A stretch of DNA of 64,000 nucleotides from Halorussus vallis (GTDB taxonomy: Archaea > Halobacteriota > Halobacteria > Halobacteriales > Haladaptataceae): positions 2,294,001-2,358,000 of the forward strand of contig NZ_CP100000.1 in assembly GCF_024138165.1 (NCBI RefSeq), written 5' to 3'. Under the pieces are notes generated by a model. The model saw only the letters and a program-made list of their open reading frames with translations. It was not told the DNA's origin and ran no database searches. This document shows positions 1 to 8,407 of this stretch, one piece after another; within the stretch, counting starts at the first letter, position 1, and each line of letters opens with the position of its first letter. Made by a program: the position numbers and the translations under genes.

Positions 1-93
1 CGCTTCGGCCAACTCGATCGCCGTGTACCGCGCGTTTTCCTGAAGCAGGTTGAGTAACTGCTTGTCTACGTCGTCCAGTTGGTAAGTCGCCAC
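1..93 (-). CDS. Lrp/AsnC-type transcription regulator, N-terminal fragment
   Basis: Only the first 31 codons lie in the window; the gene runs off the left edge. Read leftwards from a GTG at 93-91 it begins MATYQLDDVDKQLLNLLQ and continues ENARYTAIELAEA. This is the typical opening of a feast/famine (Lrp/AsnC) regulator, with LDDVDKQLLNLLQENAR forming the first helices of the winged helix-turn-helix. Such proteins bind DNA as dimers or octamers and usually sense amino acids through a C-terminal RAM domain, which is outside the window. The effector cannot be inferred from this fragment. Confidence 0.75.
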   Translation of the reverse strand, partial: MATYQLDDVDKQLLNLLQENARYTAIELAEA

Positions 94-414
94 AGATACA
101 CCTAACGGTCCAACCCCCCTTTTCGTTATCGATACTCCACACACCCCCAGCGTATCTCTCGAAATTTCCCGTACGCACCCCTCACCTGGGAACAGTCGAA
201 CCGTCCGCAATTCTATTTACGACATGCGGAAACGTGACAATAGTAGTGAGATACACGGTAATTGTCACTGACTGCTCACACCACCTACTATCAAACCATA
301 AACAGTTCGGCAGCGCAAATGTGCCGGTTTTCGAACGCGCCGGGCGGCGGTCCGTCGGCGACGGACCGCCGCCCGGCGCGGAGTTCCGAGAGACAACGGA
401 GCGCCGCTGACCCG
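94..414. other. Intergenic region between Lrp-like gene and cinA-like gene
   Basis: No convincing gene is present. The left part (about 94-300) is relatively AT-rich and should carry the promoter of the leftward regulator. The right part holds the large palindrome at 337-379, just past the stop of the leftward cinA-like gene. Open frames crossing this stretch on the plus strand are antisense to the neighbour and have no protein-like composition. Confidence 0.6.
337..379. terminator. Perfect 20-bp palindrome, probable 3' hairpin of the cinA-like gene
   Basis: Arms 337-356 and 360-379 are exact reverse complements around a three-base loop (GGC, 357-359). It lies 36 bases past the stop codon of the leftward gene, so it would form a very stable hairpin in that mRNA. 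No U-run follows, so it may act as a 3' end or stability element rather than a classical intrinsic terminator. The core GGCGGTCCGTCGG recurs in the palindrome at 8471-8498. Confidence 0.6.
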
Positions 415-1149
415 CTACTTCTCGTCCGTGACCTCGACGTGCTCGCGGAGCCACGCGACCGCCTCGGCGACCGCGTCGGGGTCGGTCCCGGTCACCTTCA
501 GGCGGTTGCTGGCCTCGGTGGCCGGGTAGCTACCGACGGTCACGTCGAAGCGCTCGCGGACGCCGTCGAGCGCGTCGAGCAGCGACGCCTCCGGTTGGGG
601 CGTGTACAGCGTGGTCGAGACGGCGTCGCCGCCGAACTCCGCGGCCACCTCCTCGAACAGCGCCTTCATCTCGGCCGGCACGCCCGGGAAGGCGTAGACG
701 TTCTCCAGCACGCACCCCGGACACAGCCCTTCGGGGTTCAACAGCGCGCGACTCCCCTCCGGAAGCGCCGCCCACGCGTCGACGTCTATCTCCACGTCGT
801 GGGCCTCGACCGTCTCGGGGTTCTCGTCCCGGTAGGCGGCCACGGTCGCGAGCACGTCCTCGCGGACCGCGTCCTCGACGACCAAATCGCGGTCGAAGGC
901 GTCGGCCAGCGCGTCGACGGTGACGTCGTCGTGGGTGCCGCCGAGGCCGCCGGTCACGACGACGGCGTCGAACTCCTCGGCCCACGCTTCGAGGGTCTCC
1001 GCCAGCAGTTCGCGGTCGTCGGGCAGCGTGAGGATGCGCGCGACCGTCGCGCCGCTGTCGGTCAGCCGACTCGCGAGCCAGGTCGCGTTCGTGTTCTCGG
1101 TGTCGCCCGCCAGCACCTCGTCGCCGACGGTGAGAATGGCGACTTCCAT
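415..1149 (-). CDS. CinA-like molybdopterin-binding domain protein
   Basis: A 244-residue protein of the MoaB/Mog-like molybdopterin-binding fold in the competence/damage-inducible CinA group. Visible motifs are GDEVLAGDTENTN (residues 9-21) and TGGLGGTHDDVT (66-77), the usual nucleotide/pterin-binding loops. The C-terminal amidase domain of bacterial CinA (nicotinamide-mononucleotide deamidase) is absent, as in many archaeal members. The fold and family are clear, but the reaction is not: it could be cofactor-related or a nucleotide pyrophosphatase. It begins at ATG 1149 and is monocistronic, with the small membrane protein gene running in the opposite direction. Confidence 0.85.
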   Translation of the reverse strand: MEVAILTVGDEVLAGDTENTNATWLASRLTDSGATVARILTLPDDRELLAETLEAWAEEFDAVVVTGGLGGTHDDVTVDALADAFDRDLVVEDAVREDVLATVAAYRDENPETVEAHDVEIDVDAWAALPEGSRALLNPEGLCPGCVLENVYAFPGVPAEMKALFEEVAAEFGGDAVSTTLYTPQPEASLLDALDGVRERFDVTVGSYPATEASNRLKVTGTDPDAVAEAVAWLREHVEVTDEK

Positions 1150-1270
1150 CGAGCGACGAGACGGCCGCCGCGGGGAAAAGGGGTGCGGCCCGTCTCCACC
1201 TCGTCATCGCCTTCGGCAGGTCGTCACCGCCTTCGATACGGGTTTACCGCCCCGCTCCCAAGGAGCGGTC

Positions 1271-1741
1271 ATGAGCACGTCCGGCTACGCTCGCGGGAGC
1301 GACGGGTCACACCACTGGTACTGGGTGGCCGCGATTCCGGCGACGTTCGTCCTCTGGCTGGCCAGCCTCGCGTGGCTCGCCGTCGCCTCGACGTTCGAAG
1401 CGTTCTCGTTCGGCGGCAGCACGATTCGCCTCTCGATGGTCGCGCTCGGCGTCCCGTTCGTCTTCCTGACGGCGTACTTCCCGGTCGCGGTCTACCGCGA
1501 CGCGAGTTACATCGACCGGACGAGCGGCAAGTGGGCGCCCGAACCGATGCGCCAGGCGCTCGTCGCGCTGGTCGGACTCGTCCTGCTGGTCGCGGTCGGC
1601 GGCGTCCTCCTCGCGCTCCGGTTCCCGGTCGACCCGGTGTGGGCGGTCATCCTCGGCTTCGTCGCCAGCGTCCCGTTCGCGGTGCACTACCTCCGACGGC
1701 GACACGAGCGGGTCGGCGTCCCCGGCCTCCCGTGGCGGTAG
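1271..1741 (+). CDS. Small four-helix membrane protein, haloarchaeal
   Basis: A 156-residue membrane protein of unknown function. Hydrophobic segments fall near residues 16-40, 51-76, 97-119 and 122-143, and the tail is basic (LRRRHERVG). The start at 1271 is chosen because a GGAG ribosome-binding motif lies a few bases upstream (1262-1265) and coding bias begins there; the frame is open further upstream but only antisense to the cinA-like gene. It resembles small conserved haloarchaeal integral membrane proteins; no catalytic motif is visible. Confidence 0.75.
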   Translation: MSTSGYARGSDGSHHWYWVAAIPATFVLWLASLAWLAVASTFEAFSFGGSTIRLSMVALGVPFVFLTAYFPVAVYRDASYIDRTSGKWAPEPMRQALVALVGLVLLVAVGGVLLALRFPVDPVWAVILGFVASVPFAVHYLRRRHERVGVPGLPWR

Positions 1742-1777
1742 CCCGACGCGCAGGGTCGGACGAGTAGTCCCGAGCGC

Positions 1778-2406
1778 TCAACCGCCGAGTTCGTCGTCCT
1801 CGTCCGAGAGCGTTCGTCGAGGTAGTCGTAAAGCGACCGATAGAGGTCGGCCGCGTCGTCGCCGTTTTCACCGTACCCGTTCTCGCCGTCGTCCCCGTTT
1901 TCACCGTCGTTCCCGTCGGTCGACGCCCGCAGGGTTTCCCAGTCGCCGACGAGCGCGAGGAACCGCTCGGCCCGAGTCAGCGCCACGTTCAGGCGGCGCG
2001 GGCCGTCCTCGCCGCGGCCGAGGAACCCCACGTTCCCCTCGTCGTTGCTCCGGACCAGCGAAACCACGACCGCCTCGCGCTCGCCGCCCTGAAAGGCGTC
2101 GACGGTGTCGACCTCCACGTCGCCGTGGTTCGGGACGCCCGCGTCCGACAGCGCGCGCCGAATCTCGTCGACCTGGGCGTCGTAGGGCGTGATGACGCCG
2201 ACGTTCTCCGGCCTGACGCCCGCTTCGAGCAGTTCGGCCACCAGCGAGGCCGCCCGCTCGGCTTCCGCGGGGTTGGCGTAGGAGTGACCCTCCCGAACCC
2301 GCTCGGGCCCCTCCGCGTCGACCCGGACCAGCGCCGGCAGGCCGTCTATCGACTCGACGACGCGGCCGTCTTAGAGCGCGCCGTCGTAGAACTCCCGGTC
2401 GGGGTT
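1778..2406 (-). pseudogene. Decayed remnant of an SF1 (DNA2/NAM7-like) helicase
   Basis: Read leftwards, the frame shows late motifs of a superfamily 1 helicase: REFYDG near 2380-2400, then VGVITPYDAQV, VDTVDAFQGGEREAVVVSLVRSN (motif V region) and GPRRLNVALTRAERFLALVGD (motif VI). Three lesions mark decay. The ATPase domain with Walker A/B is missing: just upstream the sequence becomes non-homologous and then meets hemC. An in-frame TAA lies at 2371-2373. Near 1810 the natural acidic C-terminus (SDEDDELGG, stop at 1778-1780) is in another frame. A GTG at 2241 could start a 184-residue product, but it would lack ATP binding. Confidence 0.75.
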
Positions 2407-2501
2407 CCCACCACCTGCTCCGCCGGCGGTTCGTGGAAGCGAACCGACCCGAAGCGACGCGAATCCCTAAGTGTATCAACCTCCGACGCCGACAACCGAG
2501 T

Positions 2502-3689
2502 ATGACTGCAAGCGGCAAACAGCTCCGCCTCGCGACGCGGGGGTCGGACCTCGCGCTCCGACAGGCGGGCGAGGTCAAGGCCGCCCTCGAAGACCGACGG
2601 TTCGAGGTCGAACTCGTCGAGGTCGAGACCACCGGCGACGAGATTCGAGACGAACTCATCCACCGGCTCGGCAAGACCGGCGCGTTCGTCCGGAGCCTGG
2701 ACGAGAAGGTCCTCGACGGCGAACTCGACGGCGCCATCCACTCGATGAAGGACATGCCGACCGAGCACCCCGAGGAACTCATCGTCGCGGCGGTTCCCGA
2801 GCGCGCGAGCGCCAACGACGTGCTCGTCACGCCCGACGGGAAGTCGCTGGACGACCTGCCCGAGGGCGCGACCGTCGGCACCTCCAGCCTCCGCCGGAAG
2901 GCCCAGTTGCTCAACGCGCGGCCGGACCTGCACGTCGAACCGCTCCGGGGCAACGTCGACACCCGCGCCGAGAAGTTGCTGGCGCCCGCGCTCCAGCACG
3001 AACACGAGGAGCGAACCGAGGCCGAGAAGGAGCGGAAGTCCGACGAGGCGATGGCGAAGAAGGGCTACAAGAAGGAGCACGAGGGCGAGTTCGACCGCAC
3101 GGTCGAAGAGTGGTTCAACGACCTCGCCGAGATCGAGCGCCGGGCGCTCGAACGCGAGGTCGACGTCGAGTACGACGCCATCGTGCTGGCGCAGGCCGGC
3201 CTCGAACGCAGCGGCCTGGCCCACCACCTCGACTACGTCGAACTCCCGACCGACGAGTTCGTCCCCGCGCCGGGCCAGGGCGCGCTGGCGGTGACCAGCC
3301 TCGACAACGAGAAGGCCGACAACATGCACACCGTGCTCGACCACCCGCGCACGCGGGTCGAAACCACGGTCGAGCGCACCATCCTGGCGGAACTCGGCGG
3401 CGGGTGCGTCGCCCCCATCGGCGTCCACGGCCTCATCCAGGGCGAGCACGTCCACGTCGACATCCAGGTGTTCTCCCAGGACGGCACCGAATCAGTCGAC
3501 GTGAGCCGTGACGTGCCGGTCGAGAACCACGTCAGCGGCGCGAAGCAGGTCGCCGCCGAACTCGCCGAGAAGGGCGCGGCCGACATCATCGAGGCCGCGA
3601 TGGCCGAAACCGGCGAGTCGGGAGACGGCGAGGTTGGCGAGTCGGTCCACGAGAAGGAGGCCGACGACCGCGACGGCGAGGGCCGATAG
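2502..3689 (+). CDS. hemC: Porphobilinogen deaminase (hydroxymethylbilane synthase)
   Basis: Polymerises four porphobilinogen units into hydroxymethylbilane in cytoplasmic tetrapyrrole synthesis. The 395-residue protein shows LATRGSDLALRQA (residues 10-22), HSMKDMP (80-86), PLRGNVDTR (147-155) and the cofactor-attachment loop LGGGCVAPIG, with Cys302 as the expected dipyrromethane ligand. A charged insertion of roughly 50 residues (about 165-220, rich in Glu/Lys) separates the catalytic core from YDAIVLAQAGL; haloarchaeal homologues have a comparable insertion. The start at ATG 2502 matches the conserved N-terminus. hemD follows after two bases, indicating one operon. Confidence 0.95.
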   Translation: MTASGKQLRLATRGSDLALRQAGEVKAALEDRRFEVELVEVETTGDEIRDELIHRLGKTGAFVRSLDEKVLDGELDGAIHSMKDMPTEHPEELIVAAVPERASANDVLVTPDGKSLDDLPEGATVGTSSLRRKAQLLNARPDLHVEPLRGNVDTRAEKLLAPALQHEHEERTEAEKERKSDEAMAKKGYKKEHEGEFDRTVEEWFNDLAEIERRALEREVDVEYDAIVLAQAGLERSGLAHHLDYVELPTDEFVPAPGQGALAVTSLDNEKADNMHTVLDHPRTRVETTVERTILAELGGGCVAPIGVHGLIQGEHVHVDIQVFSQDGTESVDVSRDVPVENHVSGAKQVAAELAEKGAADIIEAAMAETGESGDGEVGESVHEKEADDRDGEGR

Positions 3690-3691
3690 CG

Positions 3692-4435
3692 ATGAACAGG
3701 GACGTGCGCGTGGCGGTCTTCCGCCCGGACGACGAGCGCCTTGCCGACGCGGTCGAACTGCTCGACTCGCTCGGCGCCGACCCCGTGGCCGACCCGATGC
3801 TGGAGGTCCGGCCGACCGGCGAGGCGCCCGGCGACGGCGACTTCGTCGTCCTGACGAGCAAGACCGGCGTCGAACTCGCCGCGGAAACCGGCTGGGAACC
3901 AGGAGATGCGACGGTGTGCGCCATCGGCGCGAGCACCGCCGACGCGCTCCGCGACGCCGGTTACGAGGTCAACGTCGTCCCCGAGGAGTACACTTCGGCG
4001 GGACTGGTCGACGCGCTCGCTGACGAGGTCGAGGGCGCGCGCGTGGAGGTGGCCCGAAGCGACCACGGCAGTCCGGTGCTGACCGACGGCCTCGCCGACG
4101 CGGATGCGGACGTCCACGAAACGGTGCTGTACCGCCTCGTCAGACCGGAGGGGTCGGGCGAGTCCGCCGCGCTGGCGGCCGACGGCGACCTCGACGCCGC
4201 ACTCTTTACTTCCTCGCTCACGGTCGAGCACTTCCTGGACGCCGCCGAGGAGCGCGGCGTCCGCGAAGAGGCGGTCGCGGGCCTGAACGACGCCGTGGTC
4301 GGCGCCATCGGCCCGCCGACCCGCGAAACCGCGGAAGGCGAGGGCATCGCGGTGGACGCGGTGCCCGACGTCGCCGACTTCGACGAACTGGCGTGCGAGG
4401 TCGTCGAGGCGGCCGCGCCGACGTATCACGAGTAG
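3692..4435 (+). CDS. hemD: Uroporphyrinogen-III synthase
   Basis: Closes and inverts ring D of hydroxymethylbilane to give uroporphyrinogen III. The 247-residue protein is poorly conserved at sequence level, as is normal for HemD, but shows the family pattern: N-terminal AVFRP, FVVLTSKTGVE (about residues 50-60), TVCAIGASTADALRDAGYEV, a central YRLVRPEG, then DAALFTSSLTVEHFLDA and VVGAIGPPTRETAEGEGI. It lies two bases after hemC, so the genes are co-transcribed. A SUMT (cobA) gene, often found between them in haloarchaea as I recall, is absent here. Confidence 0.9.
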   Translation: MNRDVRVAVFRPDDERLADAVELLDSLGADPVADPMLEVRPTGEAPGDGDFVVLTSKTGVELAAETGWEPGDATVCAIGASTADALRDAGYEVNVVPEEYTSAGLVDALADEVEGARVEVARSDHGSPVLTDGLADADADVHETVLYRLVRPEGSGESAALAADGDLDAALFTSSLTVEHFLDAAEERGVREEAVAGLNDAVVGAIGPPTRETAEGEGIAVDAVPDVADFDELACEVVEAAAPTYHE

Positions 4436-4492
4436 GTCGGCCGCTGGCGGTTGCGCGAAACGGATTAGGCGCGGGCGTCCCTGAGGGCCTGC

Positions 4493-4675
4493 ATGGCGAC
4501 CGACTGCACCTTCTGCGGTTGCGACGTCGAAGCCCACGACCCGGTTTTCGTCGAGGAGCGAGTCGACTGTGAGCGCGAGGAAACCGGGCGGTTCTGCAAC
4601 TACGGCTGTCTGGCGGCCCACGTCGAGGAGGAGGGCCTCGCGACCGGAACCGCCTGCGACCTCGACGCGAAGTGA
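4493..4675 (+). CDS. Zinc-finger microprotein (60 aa)
   Basis: A 60-residue acidic protein with an N-terminal CTFCGC (residues 5-10) and a second pair in [10 protein letters not shown] (34-43), spaced as in small treble-clef or zinc-ribbon proteins. It opens with ATG 4493 and has strong G/C third positions throughout, so it is a real gene despite its size. Haloarchaea encode many such one-domain CxxC microproteins, mostly of unknown function; DNA, RNA or protein binding are all possible. Confidence 0.8.
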   Translation: MATDCTFCGCDVEAHDPVFVEERVDCEREETGRFCNYGCLAAHVEEEGLATGTACDLDAK

Positions 4676-4757
4676 CGGCGAGACGGCGACGGCGGTAAAC
4701 CGGCTGCGAACCCACGACGGCGCACACGCTTTTGCGCCTCCGGCGAGACGACTTCGT

Positions 4758-5162
4758 ATGACTCGCATCGCGCTCATCGCCCACGACGACGAGAAACCCG
4801 AGATACTCGACCTCGCCCGGGAGTACGAGTCGCTACTCTCGACGTTCGACCTCGTCGGCACCGGCACCACCGGCAAACTCGTCGCCGAGGAGACGGGCCT
4901 GACGGTCGAACGCAAGCAGTCCGGACCGATAGGCGGGGACGCCCAGATCGGCGCGGAAGTCGCCGACGAGCGAATCGACGGCGTCGTCTTCCTGCGGGAC
5001 CCGCTGACCGCTCAACCGCACGAACCGGACATCACCGCGCTGTTGCGCCTGTGCGACGTCCACGACACGCCGATGGCGACGACCCGGACCTCCGCCGAGT
5101 ACCTGCTCGACGGCCTCGCCCGCGAGACGGAGGCCGACGCTGAGCGGGAACGTGCGGAGTGA
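4758..5162 (+). CDS. mgsA: Methylglyoxal synthase
   Basis: Converts dihydroxyacetone phosphate to methylglyoxal and phosphate, an overflow bypass of lower glycolysis. The 134-residue protein carries [13 protein letters not shown] at the N-terminus, the phosphate loop [19 protein letters not shown] with the catalytic Asp, [14 protein letters not shown] with the expected His, and [12 protein letters not shown]. All active-site residues of the family appear present. ATG 4758 gives the family's N-terminus; the open frame further upstream has no coding bias. It appears to be a single-gene unit. Confidence 0.92.
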   Translation: MTRIALIAHDDEKPEILDLAREYESLLSTFDLVGTGTTGKLVAEETGLTVERKQSGPIGGDAQIGAEVADERIDGVVFLRDPLTAQPHEPDITALLRLCDVHDTPMATTRTSAEYLLDGLARETEADAERERAE

Positions 5163-5224
5163 CCGGCGACTCGCCAAGAGCGCGGCCCCGGCTTACTTCG
5201 CTCCGAACGACGTAACACCGTGAG

Positions 5225-6022
5225 ATGACCGACCCCGCCTTTCGGTGCCCGACACACGGCTACGTGACCCCTGCGGAGTCGTCCGATGCGGGAGACGCCG
5301 CGGCGTGCCCGGAGTGCGGCCGCGAGACGGAGCGCATTCTCTCGGGTGAGCGTCGCCGCAGGCTCTCGAAGTTCGTCAGCGGCGCGCTCCGCCACTTCCC
5401 CGAGGACGCGGGCCTCGAACTCGACGCGGCGGGGTGGACCGACTACGACGACCTGGTCGCCGCGGTGACCCGGAAGTACGATTGGGCCGAACCCGAGCAC
5501 GTCGCGGCGGTGGTCGCGAGCGACCCGAAGGGCCGGTTCGAGCGAGCGACTCCGACGGAGTCGCTCGCTCGAATCCGGGCCGCCTACGGCCACTCGGTGG
5601 ACGTGGACCTCGACGCCGAGACGGAGTTCGAAGCGGACGGTGAGGAGGTGACCGGAATGGCGCAAGCGGTCGAAGGGGCCGAAGCGGCCGACGCGCCGCG
5701 ACGCGGCGCGTCGGCCCGCGACGTCGAGGTGATTCCCGATGCGCTCTACCACGGCACCGCGCCCGAGAACGTCGAGGCCATCCTGTCCGAGGGGCTGAAA
5801 CCGATGGGCCGCCAGGAGGTCCACCTCTCGGGAACGCCCGCGCAGGCCAGGGAGGTCGGCCGCCGGCACGCGGCCGACCCCGCGCTCCTCGAAGTCAACG
5901 CCGCCGCGATGCTCGCCGACGGAAACCGAATCTCGAAGCGCGGCCCCGAGACGTACACCGCCGACGCGGTGCCGCCGGCGTACCTCGACGTTCGAGAGGG
6001 CGGTGGGCGACGGGAGCGATAG
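5225..6022 (+). CDS. kptA: RNA 2'-phosphotransferase (Tpt1/KptA)
   Basis: Transfers a 2'-phosphate from RNA to NAD, releasing ADP-ribose 1'',2''-cyclic phosphate; the yeast homologue completes tRNA splicing. The 265-residue protein starts with a zinc-ribbon-like segment (Cys8, His11, Cys28, Cys31). The catalytic domain then shows LSKFVSGALRH (47-57), ARIRAAYGHSV (115-125), LYHGT (174-178) and GRQEVHLS (195-202), including the Arg-His-Arg type catalytic residues. Between the two lobes lies a low-complexity insertion (about 134-168). The coding sequence contains two exact palindromes, at 5537-5573 and 5686-5716. Confidence 0.92.
   Translation: MTDPAFRCPTHGYVTPAESSDAGDAAACPECGRETERILSGERRRRLSKFVSGALRHFPEDAGLELDAAGWTDYDDLVAAVTRKYDWAEPEHVAAVVASDPKGRFERATPTESLARIRAAYGHSVDVDLDAETEFEADGEEVTGMAQAVEGAEAADAPRRGASARDVEVIPDALYHGTAPENVEAILSEGLKPMGRQEVHLSGTPAQAREVGRRHAADPALLEVNAAAMLADGNRISKRGPETYTADAVPPAYLDVREGGGRRER
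5537..5573. repeat. Exact 17-bp palindrome inside kptA
   Basis: Arms 5537-5553 and 5557-5573 are perfect reverse complements with a GAC loop. The repeat encodes residues around 105-117 of KptA, so it keeps the frame. A chance origin is unlikely at this arm length; see the finding on the palindrome class. Confidence 0.85.
5686..5716. repeat. Exact 15-bp palindrome inside kptA insertion
   Basis: Arms 5686-5700 and 5702-5716 are perfect reverse complements around a single A. It lies in the part of kptA encoding the poorly conserved inter-lobe insertion (residues about 154-164), as expected for a sequence inserted where the protein tolerates it. Confidence 0.85.
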
Positions 6023-6028
6023 CGGAAG

Positions 6029-6036
6029 TTTATAAA
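6029..6036 (+). promoter_or_regulatory. TATA box of the DHH nuclease gene
   Basis: TTTATAAA is centred about 28 bases before the ATG at 6061. This spacing puts the transcription start at or next to the start codon and implies a leaderless mRNA. No Shine-Dalgarno motif is present. Confidence 0.75.
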
Positions 6037-6060
6037 CGATAGCGACTTACCTCTCCCCGA

Positions 6061-7500
6061 ATGGCTTCCGCCGGTCCCGTCCCCGTACTCGCAGAACGCG
6101 CCGTAGCGTGCGCAGACCGACTGCGCGACGCCGAGGAGGTGCTGTTGGCCTCCCACATCGACGCCGACGGCCTGACCAGCGCCGCGGTCGCCGCCGCGGC
6201 GCTCGAACGCGCCGGCATCCCGTTCGAGACGGTCTTCAGCAAGCAGTTGGACGCCGATGAAATCGCGGCCATCGCGGCCACTGACTACGAGACGGTGCTA
6301 TTCACCGACTTCGGGAGCGGCCAACTGGACATCATCGCCGAACACGAGGCGGCCGGCGACTTCACGCCGGTCATCGCCGACCACCACCAGCCGGCCGACG
6401 CCGACACCGAACACCACCTCAATCCGCTGCTGTTCGACCTCGACGGCTCCTCCGAGCTTTCGGGCGCGGGCGCGGCCTACGTCCTCGCGCGGGCGCTCGA
6501 AGTCGACGGCGGGGACAACCGCGACCTGGCGGCACTCGCGGTGGTCGGCGCGGTGGGCGACATGCAGACGACCGACGGCGAACTCGTCGGCGCCAACGAC
6601 CGAATCGTCGCCGAGGGCGTCGAGGCGGGCGTGCTCGAAACGGCCACCGACCTGTCGATGTACGGCAAGCAGACCCGCCCGCTCCCCAAGATGCTGGAGT
6701 ACGCCAGCGACACCCGCATCCCGGGCATCACGAACAACGAGAACGGTGCGCTCCGGTTCCTCGACGGGTTGGACGTGGAACTGCAGACCGACGCCGGCGA
6801 GTGGCGGTGCTGGGTGGACCTGACCGAGGACGAGCAGAGCACGGTCTCGAACGCGCTGTTCCGCTACGTCGTCGACAAGAAGCTCCCGTCGAGGAAGATC
6901 GACCGACTGTTCGGCACCAGCTACGTCCTCGCGAACGAAACGGAGGGGTCCGAACTCCGGGACGTGAGCGAGTTCTCCACCCTGCTGAACGCGACGGCGC
7001 GCTACGAGCGCGCGGACGTAGGGCTGGCGGTGTGTCTAAGGAACGTAACTGACCTAGGGGGTCGCGAGGGTGCGCTCGAACGCGCCCGGGAACTCCTCGG
7101 CAACCACCGCCGGAACCTCTCGCAGGGACTCCAACTCGTCAAGCGCGAGGGCGTCACGAAGGAGGACAACGTCCAGTGGTTCCACGCCGAGGACCGCATC
7201 CGCGAAACCATCGTCGGCATCGTCGCCGGGATGGCGGTCGGCGCGAACGGCATCGAGCGCGGCACGCCCATCGTCGCCTTCGCCGACAAGAACGACGAGG
7301 AGGTCAAGGTTTCCGCACGCGGGACGCCCTCGCTCACCCGCCAGGGCCTCGACCTCTCGGTGGCGATGCGCGAGGCATCTCAGGCGGTCGGCGGCGACGG
7401 CGGCGGCCACAACGTCGCGGCGGGCGCGACGATTCCGAAAGGGGCCGAAGAGGAGTTCGTCGTGCAGGTGAACGAGATTGTGGGCGAACAGTTGGAGTGA
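6061..7500 (+). CDS. DHH-family single-strand nuclease (archaeal RecJ-like)
   Basis: A 479-residue phosphoesterase of the RecJ/DHH superfamily, probably a single-strand exonuclease in DNA repair or replication (archaeal GAN/RecJ-like). Motif I is ASHIDADGLTS (30-40), motif II FTDFG (81-85), motif III IADHHQP (105-111), and the C-terminal DHHA1 domain ends in GGDGGGHNVAAGA (444-456), which binds nucleic acid. Asp and His residues for two metal ions are all present. Archaeal homologues associate with the CMG helicase complex via GINS; that partner is not in the window. Leaderless start at ATG 6061. Confidence 0.9.
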   Translation: MASAGPVPVLAERAVACADRLRDAEEVLLASHIDADGLTSAAVAAAALERAGIPFETVFSKQLDADEIAAIAATDYETVLFTDFGSGQLDIIAEHEAAGDFTPVIADHHQPADADTEHHLNPLLFDLDGSSELSGAGAAYVLARALEVDGGDNRDLAALAVVGAVGDMQTTDGELVGANDRIVAEGVEAGVLETATDLSMYGKQTRPLPKMLEYASDTRIPGITNNENGALRFLDGLDVELQTDAGEWRCWVDLTEDEQSTVSNALFRYVVDKKLPSRKIDRLFGTSYVLANETEGSELRDVSEFSTLLNATARYERADVGLAVCLRNVTDLGGREGALERARELLGNHRRNLSQGLQLVKREGVTKEDNVQWFHAEDRIRETIVGIVAGMAVGANGIERGTPIVAFADKNDEEVKVSARGTPSLTRQGLDLSVAMREASQAVGGDGGGHNVAAGATIPKGAEEEFVVQVNEIVGEQLE

Positions 7501-7795
7501 GCGAGGTACGACGAGTGCGAGAGCGAAATCGGCGTCTGCGACCGGACCACGAGTTGTAACCGGGCGGACTCGGTAGGGGGCGCCGACCACCTGCAGATTG
7601 GTACGTGTGGACCCGTAGCTAATTCTGTCGTCGGTCGATACCTTCCGTAGCACACGGCCTTAGCGATCAACCGAGAGGGACGGAGCGCCTCAACCTATGT
7701 TAAAGAACATGGCCGAATGAACATATTATTAATTATATATAAGTATATGTTAACCCTCTCGGAAGTTTTTCACTATACCAACCATAGATACGTAT
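7501..7795. other. Intergenic, grading into AT-rich DNA
   Basis: No gene is seen. From about 7690 the base composition changes abruptly to AT-rich, with a stretch of TAATTATATATAAG near 7730-7745 that would serve as promoter for the next gene. Confidence 0.6.
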
Positions 7796-8251
7796 ATGAC
7801 AAAAAACTATCCATTAGTCTTGAGTTTGAAACCAACCGTCTGGTTCGGACTTCTAATTAGTGTCGTGAGAGGGTTTATAGGTCTCTGGCATTTCAACGCC
7901 ACTGTCAGTACAACAGGGCGAGAAATGCCGGTTTTATGGTACGTAGCTGCTTGGTTAGCGTACTTTACGACACCTGCTTTTGCCTTGACCTTGCTCTTTC
8001 GCTACAGAATCGTCACTCCAACAATCCCGGTAGCGTATTTGGCGTACGATCTACTCACCGGACCGTTTACTGGAAAAGGAGTTGATGGGCATTATCCAGG
8101 TCTTATCGTTGTCGTTTGGCCCGCAATGTTGGTATTGATAGGAGTCATCGCTGGTGTCGAAATCGCCGTCAAATCGATTTTCTTGAATGGCGGTTCGAAT
8201 AACTTGATTCTGAGGAAGACGATTTCCTTACTGAGGAGGCCATTTAGATAG
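7796..8251 (+). CDS. AT-rich orphan membrane protein, probably acquired
   Basis: A 151-residue hydrophobic protein of unknown function with predicted membrane segments near residues 12-30, 46-67, 74-90 and 104-125, and a basic C-terminus (LRKTISLLRRPFR). Codon use differs sharply from every neighbour: many codons end in A or T, whereas the rest of the window strongly prefers G/C. With the AT-rich leader it forms a compositional islet of about 560 bases, consistent with recent transfer, perhaps from a virus or plasmid. No catalytic motif is recognised. Confidence 0.7.
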   Translation: MTKNYPLVLSLKPTVWFGLLISVVRGFIGLWHFNATVSTTGREMPVLWYVAAWLAYFTTPAFALTLLFRYRIVTPTIPVAYLAYDLLTGPFTGKGVDGHYPGLIVVVWPAMLVLIGVIAGVEIAVKSIFLNGGSNNLILRKTISLLRRPFR

Positions 8252-8407
8252 AGATAGCTTAGTGAGTTCCCGAACGTTCAGCCGTGGTTGCTCTCGACCA
8301 CCGAGATTCGCCTCGCGGTCACTTTCCGTATCCTTTCAATATCGTAATAACTATCTTGTCGCTCGCTCGGTAGGTAGGTACGAGACTCGCGAGAACCGTC
8401 GAGACGC

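Noticed and set aside
262-1767. Long plus-strand open frame of 501 codons across the cinA-like gene
   Set aside because: It is antisense to the cinA-like gene and the small membrane-protein gene, with Arg/Val-rich composition typical of reverse frames in GC-rich DNA and no domain.
3233-4915. 560-codon minus-strand frame over hemC-hemD
   Set aside because: Mirror frame of two clear genes; no conserved motifs.
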